Origin: Bacteroidota bacterium
GTDB taxonomy: Bacteria > Bacteroidota > Ignavibacteria > Ignavibacteriales > Melioribacteraceae
Assembly (NCBI GenBank): GCA_023397505.1
Contig: JAEWUC010000007.1
Coordinates: 1-64,000, forward strand
DNA: 64,000 nt
Direction of reading: 5' to 3'
Shown here: piece after piece, positions 1-7,261 of the stretch
Numbering within the stretch: the stretch's first letter is position 1
How the letters are laid out: each line of letters begins with the position of its first letter
Made by a program: the position numbers and the translations under genes
The notes under the pieces: generated by a model
The model's database searches: none
What the model was told of the DNA's origin: nothing
The model's input: only the letters and a program-made list of their open reading frames with translations

Positions 1-90
1 GTGTTCGCGAATTCTTCTTTCTAAATTATCAGTGCAGCCGATATAACGTTTAAAATCGATATTACTTCGCAAGATATAGACAGTAAACAT
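1..90 (-). CDS. GIY-YIG nuclease family protein (UPF0213-like), N-terminal part only
   Basis: The minus strand from 90 reads an open frame beginning MFTVYILRSNIDFKRYIGCT and continuing TDNLERRIREH to the window edge. The VYIL...YIGCT...LERRIREH pattern is the GIY-YIG nuclease core as found in small (about 80-100 aa) single-domain UPF0213/YhbQ proteins. Only the first 30 codons are present, so the catalytic Glu region lies outside the window. The cellular role of these small GIY-YIG proteins is not established. The gene lies 20 bp downstream of tRNA-Cys on the same strand. Confidence 0.75.
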   Translation of the reverse strand, partial: MFTVYILRSNIDFKRYIGCTDNLERRIREH

Positions 91-109
91 TGTAATTCAA
101 AAAGAATTG

Positions 110-183
110 AGGCGCCGGTCGGATTCGAACCGACGAATAAAGGTTTTGCAGACCTTCCCCTTAAGCCACTTGGGTACAGCGCC
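110..183 (-). tRNA. tRNA-Cys (GCA)
   Basis: Reading the minus strand, a seven-base acceptor stem GGCGCTG pairs with CGGCGCC. The anticodon arm AAGGT-CTGCAAA-ACCTT carries GCA, and the T arm has GGTTCGAATCC. The discriminator base is U73, the identity element for tRNA-Cys. CCA is not encoded. This is a complete cloverleaf. Confidence 0.95.
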
Positions 184-261
184 GTTTTGAGTTAAGAACG
201 TAGAGTGATGAGTATAGGATTAAAAATAAAAAATCATCACTTTTTTGTAGTATCAATAAAC

Positions 262-292
262 AAAGAAAAAAAATCCCGACGTTTATCGGGAC
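262..292 (-). terminator. intrinsic terminator after tRNA-Gly
   Basis: On the minus strand a hairpin with 6-bp arms (TCCCGA / TCGGGA, positions 274-291) is followed immediately by a run of eight T. It starts six bases beyond the 3' end of tRNA-Gly, so it most likely ends the tRNA-Gly transcript. That would make tRNA-Cys a separate unit. Confidence 0.7.
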
Positions 293-297
293 TAGAG

Positions 298-370
<73 letters not shown>

Positions 371-456
371 ATATCAAAATTTCAAACACTTCTTAAAAAA
401 CGTGTGTAAATATAATACTCTACCTTTTACATATCAACAATTCGTAAAAGAAAATT

Positions 457-978
457 TTATACCCGCGATCCGTGTGTATAACCGCGGTAGGGTACTGCCT
501 GCTGAATTGTAATGAAAGAATGTTTATCAACTGATTCTGCAATTTGCATAACCTTTTTTTGAAATTTCCTCTTTACGATTACAAGCAAAATTGAGACACC
601 GCCAACACTACCTTCTGCCGGTAATATTGTAACTCCAAAATTTGCGGCACGTAACTTATCGGCTATTTGATCTGTGTGATGAAGAGAAACAATATTAATC
701 TGCGAAAACCCGAGTGCAACTTTTTGTTCGAGCGTAATGCCGAAAATATTTCCGAGGGCAAAGCCAAGCGCGTAACCAATTAAATTGATTGTTTGGTCCA
801 TATGCTCAACTATATAACGCATTGCGAATATCCAAATTAGTACTTCTACAAATCCGGCTAAAGCAGCATAATATTTCTTGCCCTGCACAACAAGAATGGT
901 TCTAAACGTACCAAAAGTTACATCGCAAATACGCATGAACATTATTAGCACCGCACCCGCTATAACAGTTAAACTCAT
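457..978 (-). CDS. DUF2179/DUF5698 (UPF0316) membrane protein
   Basis: 173 aa. The N-terminal ~90 residues contain three hydrophobic segments with the family pattern MRICDVTFGTFRTILVVQG near residue 15-35. The C-terminal ~75 residues form a soluble alpha/beta DUF2179 domain of the type also found in YitT-like proteins. Length and domain order match UPF0316. The molecular function is unknown. It is transcribed divergently from pcm with 77 bp between them, so both promoters lie in 979-1055. Confidence 0.85.
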   Translation of the reverse strand: MSLTVIAGAVLIMFMRICDVTFGTFRTILVVQGKKYYAALAGFVEVLIWIFAMRYIVEHMDQTINLIGYALGFALGNIFGITLEQKVALGFSQINIVSLHHTDQIADKLRAANFGVTILPAEGSVGGVSILLVIVKRKFQKKVMQIAESVDKHSFITIQQAVPYRGYTHGSRV

Positions 979-1055
979 TTAAAATTTCTCTTTATACAAT
1001 AATTACAAAATTAAATTTTATCTTTGCCCCACAAAAATAATATTTTATTTGAAGA

Positions 1056-1691
1056 ATGCTTGAACAAGAAAGAAAAGATTTAGTAGAAATTTTGAAAAAA
1101 CGAGGTATATCACATCCCCGTGTACTCGAAGCTTTTAATAAGGTTGAAAGGCATCTTTTTGTGCCTGATATTATGAAGCAGCATGCCTATAATGATGTTG
1201 CGTTGCCAATTGGTTACGGACAAACAATTTCTCAGCCTTATACTGTAGCATTTATGACAGAGGCACTCGATCCGAAACCGAATCAGAAAATACTGGAAAT
1301 AGGAACGGGTTCGGGATTCCAGGCAGCAATTATAAATCAAATGGGCGCTCGCGTGTTTACTATTGAAAGAAATTTTGATTTGTACAATATCGCGTTAAAA
1401 ACATTTGATAAATTGGGATTACGAATTGCAGCAAGATGCAGCGACGGCACAATCGGCTGGGATGAATTTGCACCTTATGATGGAATAATAGTTACAGCCG
1501 GCGGACCTGCAATACCAGAAAATCTAAAAAAACAACTTGCGGTTAAAGGTAAAATGATAATTCCTGTAGGCGATAAAAAATCCCAAACGATGAAAATTAT
1601 TACAAAAATTTCAGATAAAAATTTTACTACAGAAGAAACTCCTTATTTTGCTTTCGTTCCACTTATTGGTAAAGAGGGATGGAAAGAATAA
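1056..1691 (+). CDS. pcm: Protein-L-isoaspartate O-methyltransferase
   Basis: 211 aa. Repairs damaged proteins by SAM-dependent methylation of L-isoaspartyl residues. The signature PIGYGQTISQP lies at residues 51-61 and the SAM-binding motif I, ILEIGTGSGFQAA, at 79-91. Full length for the family. The stop region overlaps the start of miaA by 13 bp in another frame, so the two are probably translationally coupled. pcm next to miaA is not a functional pathway; the coupling looks like simple operon packing. Confidence 0.93.
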   Translation: MLEQERKDLVEILKKRGISHPRVLEAFNKVERHLFVPDIMKQHAYNDVALPIGYGQTISQPYTVAFMTEALDPKPNQKILEIGTGSGFQAAIINQMGARVFTIERNFDLYNIALKTFDKLGLRIAARCSDGTIGWDEFAPYDGIIVTAGGPAIPENLKKQLAVKGKMIIPVGDKKSQTMKIITKISDKNFTTEETPYFAFVPLIGKEGWKE

Positions 1692-2605
1692 TCATCGTTC
1701 TAGTTGGCCCGACATGTTCAGGTAAAACTAAAGTTGGGATTTCACTCGCTCAAAAATTGAATAGTGAAATAATTTCCGCCGACAGCAGGCAAATTTATAG
1801 GTATTTATCAATCGGTACAGCAAAACCGACCTTTGAAGAATTATCGCAAATAAAACATCACTTTGTAGATTTTCTTGAACCCGATTGCGATTACAACGTT
1901 AGCAGGTTCGAAACCGATGCTCTCGAAAAAATTGAGTTGATACTTTCTGAGAACAAAATTCCGATTATTGTCGGAGGTTCAGGATTATACATTAAAGCCC
2001 TGATCGACGGAATATTTAATTCTGTTGATGTTGACGAGGAGTTCCGCGAAGAACTAAATTTTAAGCGGGAAAAATTCGGCAATGAATTTATTTATGAAGA
2101 ACTAAAAAAAGTTGATCCCATAAGCGCTGATAAAATGTTTCCTCAAAACTGGAAACGTATTATGCGTGCACTCGAAGTTTATCACATCACAGGCGAATCT
2201 ATTTCAAAATTTCATGAAGAATATAAAAGGGAAAACAAATACAATTTTGTTCAATTCGGATTGGAGTGGGAAAGAAGCGTATTATATAAAAATATTGAAG
2301 GCCGAGTGGATAAGATGATTAAAGATGGTTTGGTAGAAGAGGTGAAACAAATTCTTGCAAAAGGATTTTCGAAAAACATAAATGCGATGAATACAGTTGG
2401 GTATAAAGAAATAATGTCATTCCTCGATAATGAAATCTCTCTTGAACGTGCTGTTGAATTAATAAAAAGAAATACCCGCCGCTACGCAAAACGCCAGTTA
2501 ACATGGTTCCGTAAAGATAAAAGAATTAACTGGATTCCTATTTCGTCCGAAAATGATTTGAATGACATTGGATTACAAATCCTTAATAAAATTCAATTAG
2601 GTTGA
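1679..2605 (+). CDS. miaA: tRNA dimethylallyltransferase
   Basis: 308 aa. Transfers a dimethylallyl group to A37 of tRNAs reading UNN codons. The P-loop GPTCSGKT is at residues 10-17, DSRQIY at 35-40, and GGSGLYIKALIDG near 98-110 is the family's substrate-channel motif. The C-terminal KRNTRRYAKRQLTWFRKD stretch is characteristic. Full length. It begins inside the 3' end of pcm (13-bp overlap). Confidence 0.97.
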   Translation: MERIIIVLVGPTCSGKTKVGISLAQKLNSEIISADSRQIYRYLSIGTAKPTFEELSQIKHHFVDFLEPDCDYNVSRFETDALEKIELILSENKIPIIVGGSGLYIKALIDGIFNSVDVDEEFREELNFKREKFGNEFIYEELKKVDPISADKMFPQNWKRIMRALEVYHITGESISKFHEEYKRENKYNFVQFGLEWERSVLYKNIEGRVDKMIKDGLVEEVKQILAKGFSKNINAMNTVGYKEIMSFLDNEISLERAVELIKRNTRRYAKRQLTWFRKDKRINWIPISSENDLNDIGLQILNKIQLG

Positions 2606-2661
2606 TGTTGGTAATCTCTTATTATATTTTATAAAAGTAATTAAAAGTTTGCAAAATGCAT

Positions 2662-2694
2662 TTTGCTATGTATTTAAATAGAAGTGTAAATTTG
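2662..2694 (+). promoter_or_regulatory. candidate Bacteroidota-type promoter of prfB
   Basis: TTTG at 2662-2665 and TAAATTTG at 2687-2694 are separated by 21 bp. This fits the Bacteroidota consensus TTTG-N19..21-TAnnTTTG. The predicted start lies about 35-40 bp upstream of the prfB start codon. Both elements are short and the region is AT rich, so the match could be chance. Confidence 0.35.
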
Positions 2695-2738
2695 CAATGA
2701 ATATAAATAAGTTTACAATCCCATCTATAGGAGAAAAT

Positions 2739-3840
2739 ATGTACGAAGAACAATTAAAAAAGCTGAGTGAATACGGTGATAAAATAACGAATCTACGAGG
2801 TTATCTTTAAATTAGATCAGAAAGAAAAACAGATAGAAGAAATACGAAATCAATCCGAAGCACCGGGTTTTTGGAATGATCAAAAAGCTGCACAGGCACT
2901 GCTTCAAAAATCCAAATCGCTTCTGTTGTGGGTTGAAGCTTGGAATAAATTAGATTCCCGGCATAAACATTTAATCGAACTGATTGAACTTGCCGAAACT
3001 GAAAATGATGAATCGTTGACGGGTGAAATCGACAGCGAACTTTCTGCAATTGAAAAGGCATATTCGGATTATGAATTAAAAAGTATGTTGAGCGGCAAAG
3101 ACGATGATAAGAATTGTTTGCTCACAATCCATTCGGGTGCAGGCGGAACAGAGGCGCAGGACTGGGCACAAATGTTAATGCGAATGTATTTGCGTTGGGG
3201 CGAACAAAACGGTTTTAAAATGACGTTGGTTGATTGGCTTGACGGCGACGGCGCGGGTATTAAAAGCGCAACTATCGAAGTCGAAGGCGATTTTGCTTAC
3301 GGTTATATGAAGGCTGAAAATGGTGTCCATCGCTTGGTAAGAATTTCTCCGTTCGATTCAAATAAAAGAAGACACACATCTTTCGCTTCTGTGTTTGTTA
3401 TTCCCGAAGTCGATGACACAATTGAGATAGATATTAATCCAGCTGATTTAAGAATTGATACTTACCGTTCGGGCGGCAAGGGCGGACAAAATGTAAACAA
3501 GGTTGAAACCGCGGTAAGAGTTACACATATTCCATCTGGAGTTGTGGCTGCATGTCAATCCGAACGTTCGCAAATTCAAAACAAAACAAATGCGATGAAA
3601 ATGTTGAAAGCAAAACTTTATCAGATTGAAGTGGAGAAACAGCAAAGCGAACAGAACGAAGTTGAAAAAAGCAAAATGAGAATTGAATGGGGAAGTCAAA
3701 TCCGTTCTTATGTATTTCATCCTTACAACATGGTTAAAGATCACAGAACAAATTGGGAAACTTCGGATGTGCAGGGAGTAATGGACGGCGAGTTAAATAA
3801 TTTTATTAAGGAATTTTTATTAAAATTCTCGCAAAACTAA
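2739..3840 (+). CDS. prfB: Peptide chain release factor 2, programmed +1 frameshift
   Basis: RF2 ends translation at UAA and UGA. The start ATG at 2739 follows a good ribosome site (GGAG at 2730-2733). Frame 1 runs 23 codons to CTT TAA at 2805-2810. Shifting +1 continues at 2809 for 343 more residues, total 366 aa, the normal RF2 size. The stop-recognition tripeptide SPF is at 203-205 and the catalytic GGQ at 248-250, both within two residues of their E. coli positions. The N-terminal ~60 residues after the shift read smoothly as RF2 sequence, so this is not a sequencing slip. Unusual: the internal stop is UAA, not UGA. Confidence 0.95.
2797..2811 (+). promoter_or_regulatory. prfB frameshift site: SD-like GAGG + CUU UAA
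   Basis: The site reads GAGG (2797-2800), T TAT, CTT (2805-2807), TAA (2808-2810), A. In E. coli the equivalent is AGGGGG-UAU-CUU-UGA-C. The spacing between the internal Shine-Dalgarno-like element and the slippery CUU is the same here. The P-site Leu tRNA would slip from CUU to UUU. What differs is the stop codon. Confidence 0.9.
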
Positions 3841-3852
3841 AAGGCGGTTTTC

Positions 3853-4191
3853 ATGTCAACAATGAAATCATTTATGCAGGGGGAAGTAATTGCTAAAGAA
3901 GGGGAACATTCGAAATGTTTTTTTATTCTTGTTGAAGGGACAGTTGGAATTTTTCGCGGTGAGAAAAAAATAACCGAGTTCAAAGAAAGCGGGACTATAA
4001 TCGGTGAGTTGAGTTTAATTTTGAATAAACCGCGAACCGCAACAATAAAAGCATTAACCTATGCTAATGTGTTGATTATTGAAGGCGAGCTTGACGAAAT
4101 TATAAAACGATATCCGGATTATTCAAAAAAACTTATTAAATCTTTAGCCGAACGTCTTGCAAAAACAGATGAATTATTTCTTAGTAAATAA
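3853..4191 (+). CDS. Stand-alone cyclic nucleotide-binding domain protein
   Basis: 112 aa, a single cNMP-binding (CRP N-terminal) beta-roll with no DNA-binding or catalytic domain. The pattern GEHSKCFFILVEGTVGIF near residue 16-33 and GTIIGELSLILNKPRTATIKA near 46-66 correspond to the phosphate-binding cassette; the Arg of PRTAT is present. It lies 12 bp after prfB and 12 bp before yjbQ. Ligand and partner are unknown; such small proteins may act as regulatory subunits. Confidence 0.8.
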   Translation: MSTMKSFMQGEVIAKEGEHSKCFFILVEGTVGIFRGEKKITEFKESGTIIGELSLILNKPRTATIKALTYANVLIIEGELDEIIKRYPDYSKKLIKSLAERLAKTDELFLSK

Positions 4192-4203
4192 GAAAGGATT
4201 TAT

Positions 4204-4617
4204 ATGAAAAGTCATACTGAATATTTATGGTTCAATACTTCCAAGCGGAGAGAATATATAAACATTACCGGCGAGGTTGAAAAAGCATTGAACAAAAGCG
4301 GAATTAAAGAAGGAATGGCTTTGGTTTCTGCAATGCATATAACAGCCGGTGTTTATGTTAATGATGCCGAAAGCGGGTTGATTCAGGATATTGATGAATG
4401 GCTCGAAAAACTTGCACCTTTTAAATCAGATTATCGGCATCACCGCACAGGCGAAGATAACGGCGACGCGCATCTGAAAAGTATGCTGGTTCACCACGAA
4501 GTAATAATTCCTGTAACTGACGGTAAGTTGGATTTTGGTCCGTGGCAGCAAGTTTATTATGCAGAATTCGACGGGAAAAGAAGAAAGAGATTAATCATAA
4601 AAATTATGGGCGAATAA
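4204..4617 (+). CDS. yjbQ: YjbQ family (UPF0047) protein
   Basis: 137 aa, the usual length. Family motifs are visible: ALVSAMHITAGVYVND, DYRHHRTGEDNGDAHLKSMLVHHEVIIPV and GPWQQVYYAEFDG, with the conserved His residues. Some members have weak thiamine-phosphate synthase activity; the physiological role is uncertain. It is part of a tightly packed + strand run with the cNMP-binding protein and the glycosyltransferase. Confidence 0.9.
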   Translation: MKSHTEYLWFNTSKRREYINITGEVEKALNKSGIKEGMALVSAMHITAGVYVNDAESGLIQDIDEWLEKLAPFKSDYRHHRTGEDNGDAHLKSMLVHHEVIIPVTDGKLDFGPWQQVYYAEFDGKRRKRLIIKIMGE

Positions 4618-4620
4618 AAT

Positions 4621-5397
4621 TTGGATCAAAAAGAAAAACTTTCTGTTTTGATAATTGCGGGCAACGAAGAAAAAAATATAAAAGACTGCCTCGAAAGTGT
4701 TAAATGGGCTGATGATATAATTGTCGTTGATTCGGAGAGTGAGGATAATACTGTTGAGATTTCTAAAACTTATACCGGTAATGTTTTCATAAATAAATGG
4801 GATGGATTTTCAGCTCAGAGAAAATTTTCTTTATCGAAAGCGAAAAACGAATGGGTTTTAAGTTTGGATGCCGATGAAAGAGTTTCGCCGGAATTAAAAG
4901 AAGAAATTATAAACACTATTAAAACACAGACTGACGTAGAAGGTTTTTATATCCCCCGCAGAAATTATTTTTTAGATAAAATTATTACAACATGCCGATG
5001 GTACCCGGATTACCAATTAAGATTATTCAAATTAAAATCCGCTGATGTTTCAGATAAAAAGGTACACGAAGGATTCTTTGTTAAAGGTAAAACAGCCAAA
5101 TTAAAATCCGATATAATTCATTTCACACATCAATCTATTAACGAAACAATTTCTAAAATTAACAGTTATTCAACTTTAAACGCCGAAGAAAGAGTGGACG
5201 GCAAAAAAGTTAGAGCATATCATTTAGTATTAAATCCGTTTGCCGCTTTCTTAAATCATTTTATTTCGCGCAAAGGTTATAAAGACGGCATTTACGGCTT
5301 GATGGTTTCACTTATTCATGCGATGACGAATATGTTAACCTATATGAAGATATGGGAACTTCAGCATAAAAAAGAAATTGATAATCAAAAAAGATAA
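4621..5397 (+). CDS. Family 2 glycosyltransferase (WaaE/KdtX-like)
   Basis: 258 aa. The GT-A fold is shown by LSVLIIAGNEEKNIKDCLES at the N-terminus, the DSESEDNT nucleotide-sugar motif and LDADERV, the DxD metal site. The QXXRW-like region and HEGFFVKG fit LPS core beta-glucosyltransferases of the WaaE type, so it probably adds a sugar to lipopolysaccharide at the inner membrane. The start is TTG at 4621, three bases after the stop of yjbQ, so translation probably depends on coupling. No better ATG lies upstream. Confidence 0.85.
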   Translation: MDQKEKLSVLIIAGNEEKNIKDCLESVKWADDIIVVDSESEDNTVEISKTYTGNVFINKWDGFSAQRKFSLSKAKNEWVLSLDADERVSPELKEEIINTIKTQTDVEGFYIPRRNYFLDKIITTCRWYPDYQLRLFKLKSADVSDKKVHEGFFVKGKTAKLKSDIIHFTHQSINETISKINSYSTLNAEERVDGKKVRAYHLVLNPFAAFLNHFISRKGYKDGIYGLMVSLIHAMTNMLTYMKIWELQHKKEIDNQKR

Positions 5398-5404
5398 TTG
5401 ATTG

Positions 5405-5818
5405 ATGACCGCTGCAAAAAAAACAAAAAATAAAAAGCAGGATTTCTTCGACCGTGTTTTTAAAATCGTAGCTAAAATTCCCAAAGGTAAAGTAACGACT
5501 TACGGAGCTATTGCAGAGGTCTGTGGAATAAAATCCTCGGCAAGAACTGTCGGCTGGGCGTTAAATGGTACCGGAGGAAATCTACCGTGTCATAGAGTTG
5601 TAAATAGGAAGGGTGAGTTAACCGGGAAAATACATTTTGGCGATCCGAATTTAATGGAAGAACTACTGCGCTATGAAGGCGTTGAGTTTGATGATAATGG
5701 AAATGTAAAGATGGAAAAGTTCTTTTGGATTCCCCCCGGAGCCAAAAGAACTCTTCAATCAACTAAAAAAATTAGTAGCGGTCGATCCGTACAGAAGAAA
5801 CCCCGCCGTCGATCTTAA
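5405..5818 (+). CDS. MGMT-family DNA-binding protein (YbaZ/ATL-like) with PCHR
   Basis: 137 aa. It has only the C-terminal DNA-binding half of O6-alkylguanine-DNA alkyltransferase: GKVTTYGAIAEVCG, the Asn-hinge-like region, then LPCHRVVNRKGEL. The tail HFGDPNLMEELLRYEGVEF is that of alkyltransferase-like (COG3695) proteins. These usually have Trp in place of the reactive Cys, but here the Cys is kept, so direct alkyl transfer is possible. ATG at 5405 is chosen over an adjacent TTG at 5402. The basic C-terminal tail overlaps the convergent gene by 47 bp. Confidence 0.85.
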   Translation: MTAAKKTKNKKQDFFDRVFKIVAKIPKGKVTTYGAIAEVCGIKSSARTVGWALNGTGGNLPCHRVVNRKGELTGKIHFGDPNLMEELLRYEGVEFDDNGNVKMEKFFWIPPGAKRTLQSTKKISSGRSVQKKPRRRS

Positions 5819-6671
5819 TATCGATTTTCTTTGCTGCTGTATCGTAGTTACTTGTCTCATAGTATCCAGAATCCTTCTTATCGAAACCCCTTATGTTTTT
5901 TGTCATCATCACCATATCTCCGTATAATCTGCAGCCGGAAGTTTCGGGGACTTCAATGCTTAAACCAGCTGCGCCCATTTCAACATCAACTTTAGTATCG
6001 TCATATTTATCGCCGAGTTTCATCCAAACATTTGCCGCACCAGTGTTTAATTGAATATCTCTAACTTTCAAATGCGATAAATCGAATTTTGCTTTTGCCG
6101 CGCCGAAGTTGAAATCAAAATCCCAAATAGGATTTTCATTTAACATCACTTCAACTTTGTTGCGAACTTTCCCATGGAAAAAACTAACATGTTTATCTTC
6201 AAAGTTAAGATTGATGAACGCCATGCTGTCGGTCTGGTCAGCTGTAAAATCATAATCAGCTAGGTTGCCGTAGCTTTCGCCTTCAATTAATTGATCTGTT
6301 TTATCTTTAATAACAAAAATGCCGGCTCCGGAGCCGAATTCAAATTCGGCATATTTAACTTCGGGATTAAAATCTTGGTTATACACTTCATGACTGGATT
6401 CAAATTCATCGGGTGTCCATTCTGTTCCGGAAAAAATATTATGAAGAATGCCGAAAATTAAAACACCGAGAAAGATTCCGAATATTGCGCTTAATATTGG
6501 TCTTATAATCTCGTGTTTGAAAATTACCATTGCGCCCCAAAGAATAAATATCAACGGCCAAACATCCCAAACAAAACCAAAATCACTTACAATAAAATCG
6601 TAACGAACCGCTAAGAAAAGTGCGCCGATGCACAATAATAAGAAGCCCCAAAACAATTGTCCGCTTTTCAT
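5772..6671 (-). CDS. LiaF-like transmembrane protein (DUF5668 + toast-rack domain)
   Basis: 299 aa. The first ~95 residues hold about four hydrophobic segments in the LiaI/LiaF (DUF5668) pattern, including WDVWPLIFILWGAMVIF. The remaining ~200 residues form a repetitive beta-strand domain (GAAKAKFDLSHLKVRDIQLNTG and similar) of the toast-rack/LiaF C-terminal type. Such proteins act in envelope-stress signalling. It overlaps the upstream PspC gene by 4 bp, so they form an operon. Its 3' end overlaps the convergent alkyltransferase-like gene. Confidence 0.8.
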   Translation of the reverse strand: MKSGQLFWGFLLLCIGALFLAVRYDFIVSDFGFVWDVWPLIFILWGAMVIFKHEIIRPILSAIFGIFLGVLIFGILHNIFSGTEWTPDEFESSHEVYNQDFNPEVKYAEFEFGSGAGIFVIKDKTDQLIEGESYGNLADYDFTADQTDSMAFINLNFEDKHVSFFHGKVRNKVEVMLNENPIWDFDFNFGAAKAKFDLSHLKVRDIQLNTGAANVWMKLGDKYDDTKVDVEMGAAGLSIEVPETSGCRLYGDMVMMTKNIRGFDKKDSGYYETSNYDTAAKKIDIKIDGGVSSVRIDRY

Positions 6672-7114
6672 TTTACGCCTCTGTTTTTAAGTGAATTCCA
6701 AACTAAGAAACCGCCGATTGCAATAATTATTAACGGGAAAAAATCCGTAAAACAAAAACTTGGAATAATTCTATCTGCAAAAAATATTAAACCAATACAA
6801 ATTAATATAACGCCGACAACAATACTACCGCTGCTTCGTTTTGTTTCTACTGCAGCGAAACCGTTATTAACATTGATTTTTCCTTCGCTTCCCGGTGATG
6901 TTTCGTTGTTCAATGGATAGGCCACTTCAAACGGTTCTTCGGGTATTACAATCCATAAAATGATGTAGGCTAATAATCCCAATCCATGCATTAAAGTCAC
7001 TATCACAAATATTACACGAACAAGGATTGGGTCTAATCCAAAATAAGTACCTAAACCTCCGGCAACTCCGCCAAACACTCTTGCTCTTCTTGAACGAAAT
7101 AATTTCTTTTCCAT
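6668..7114 (-). CDS. PspC domain protein with a second DUF5668 pair of helices
   Basis: 148 aa. The N-terminal PspC domain is clear: RRARVFGGVAGGLGTYFGLDP followed by a membrane helix ending WIVIPEEP. A linker leads to two more hydrophobic segments resembling the N-terminus of the LiaF-like partner. PspC senses inner-membrane stress in proteobacteria; in this fusion-like form it is found with LiaF-type genes. The start is preceded by GGAGG-like GGAGGATGCG. A 17-bp palindrome lies 45 bp upstream. Confidence 0.85.
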   Translation of the reverse strand: MEKKLFRSRRARVFGGVAGGLGTYFGLDPILVRVIFVIVTLMHGLGLLAYIILWIVIPEEPFEVAYPLNNETSPGSEGKINVNNGFAAVETKRSSGSIVVGVILICIGLIFFADRIIPSFCFTDFFPLIIIAIGGFLVWNSLKNRGVK

Positions 7115-7158
7115 CGCATCCTCCGAAATTTTGTTTCCACTACTTAAGACGAAAGATG

Positions 7159-7175
7159 TTTCAAAAGGTTTGAAA
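7159..7175 (-). promoter_or_regulatory. candidate operator for the PspC/LiaF-like operon
   Basis: A perfect inverted repeat TTTCAAA-3 bp-TTTGAAA lies between the divergent PspC-type gene (start 7114) and nadE (start 7262). Its position 45 bp upstream of the PspC start suits an operator. No regulator gene is adjacent. AT-rich palindromes of this size can arise by chance. Confidence 0.35.
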
Positions 7176-7261
7176 TTTTATTCTGTTCAGACAAAAATAT
7201 TTTAATTTGAATTCGCACTATTACTTAGCTAATTTTCATCGAGAAATAAAGAGAAAAATCT

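Noticed and set aside
2739..2926. Reading prfB as truncated, starting at TTG 2926
   Set aside because: The frameshift cassette, the ribosome site at 2730 and the good RF2 N-terminal sequence show the full gene.
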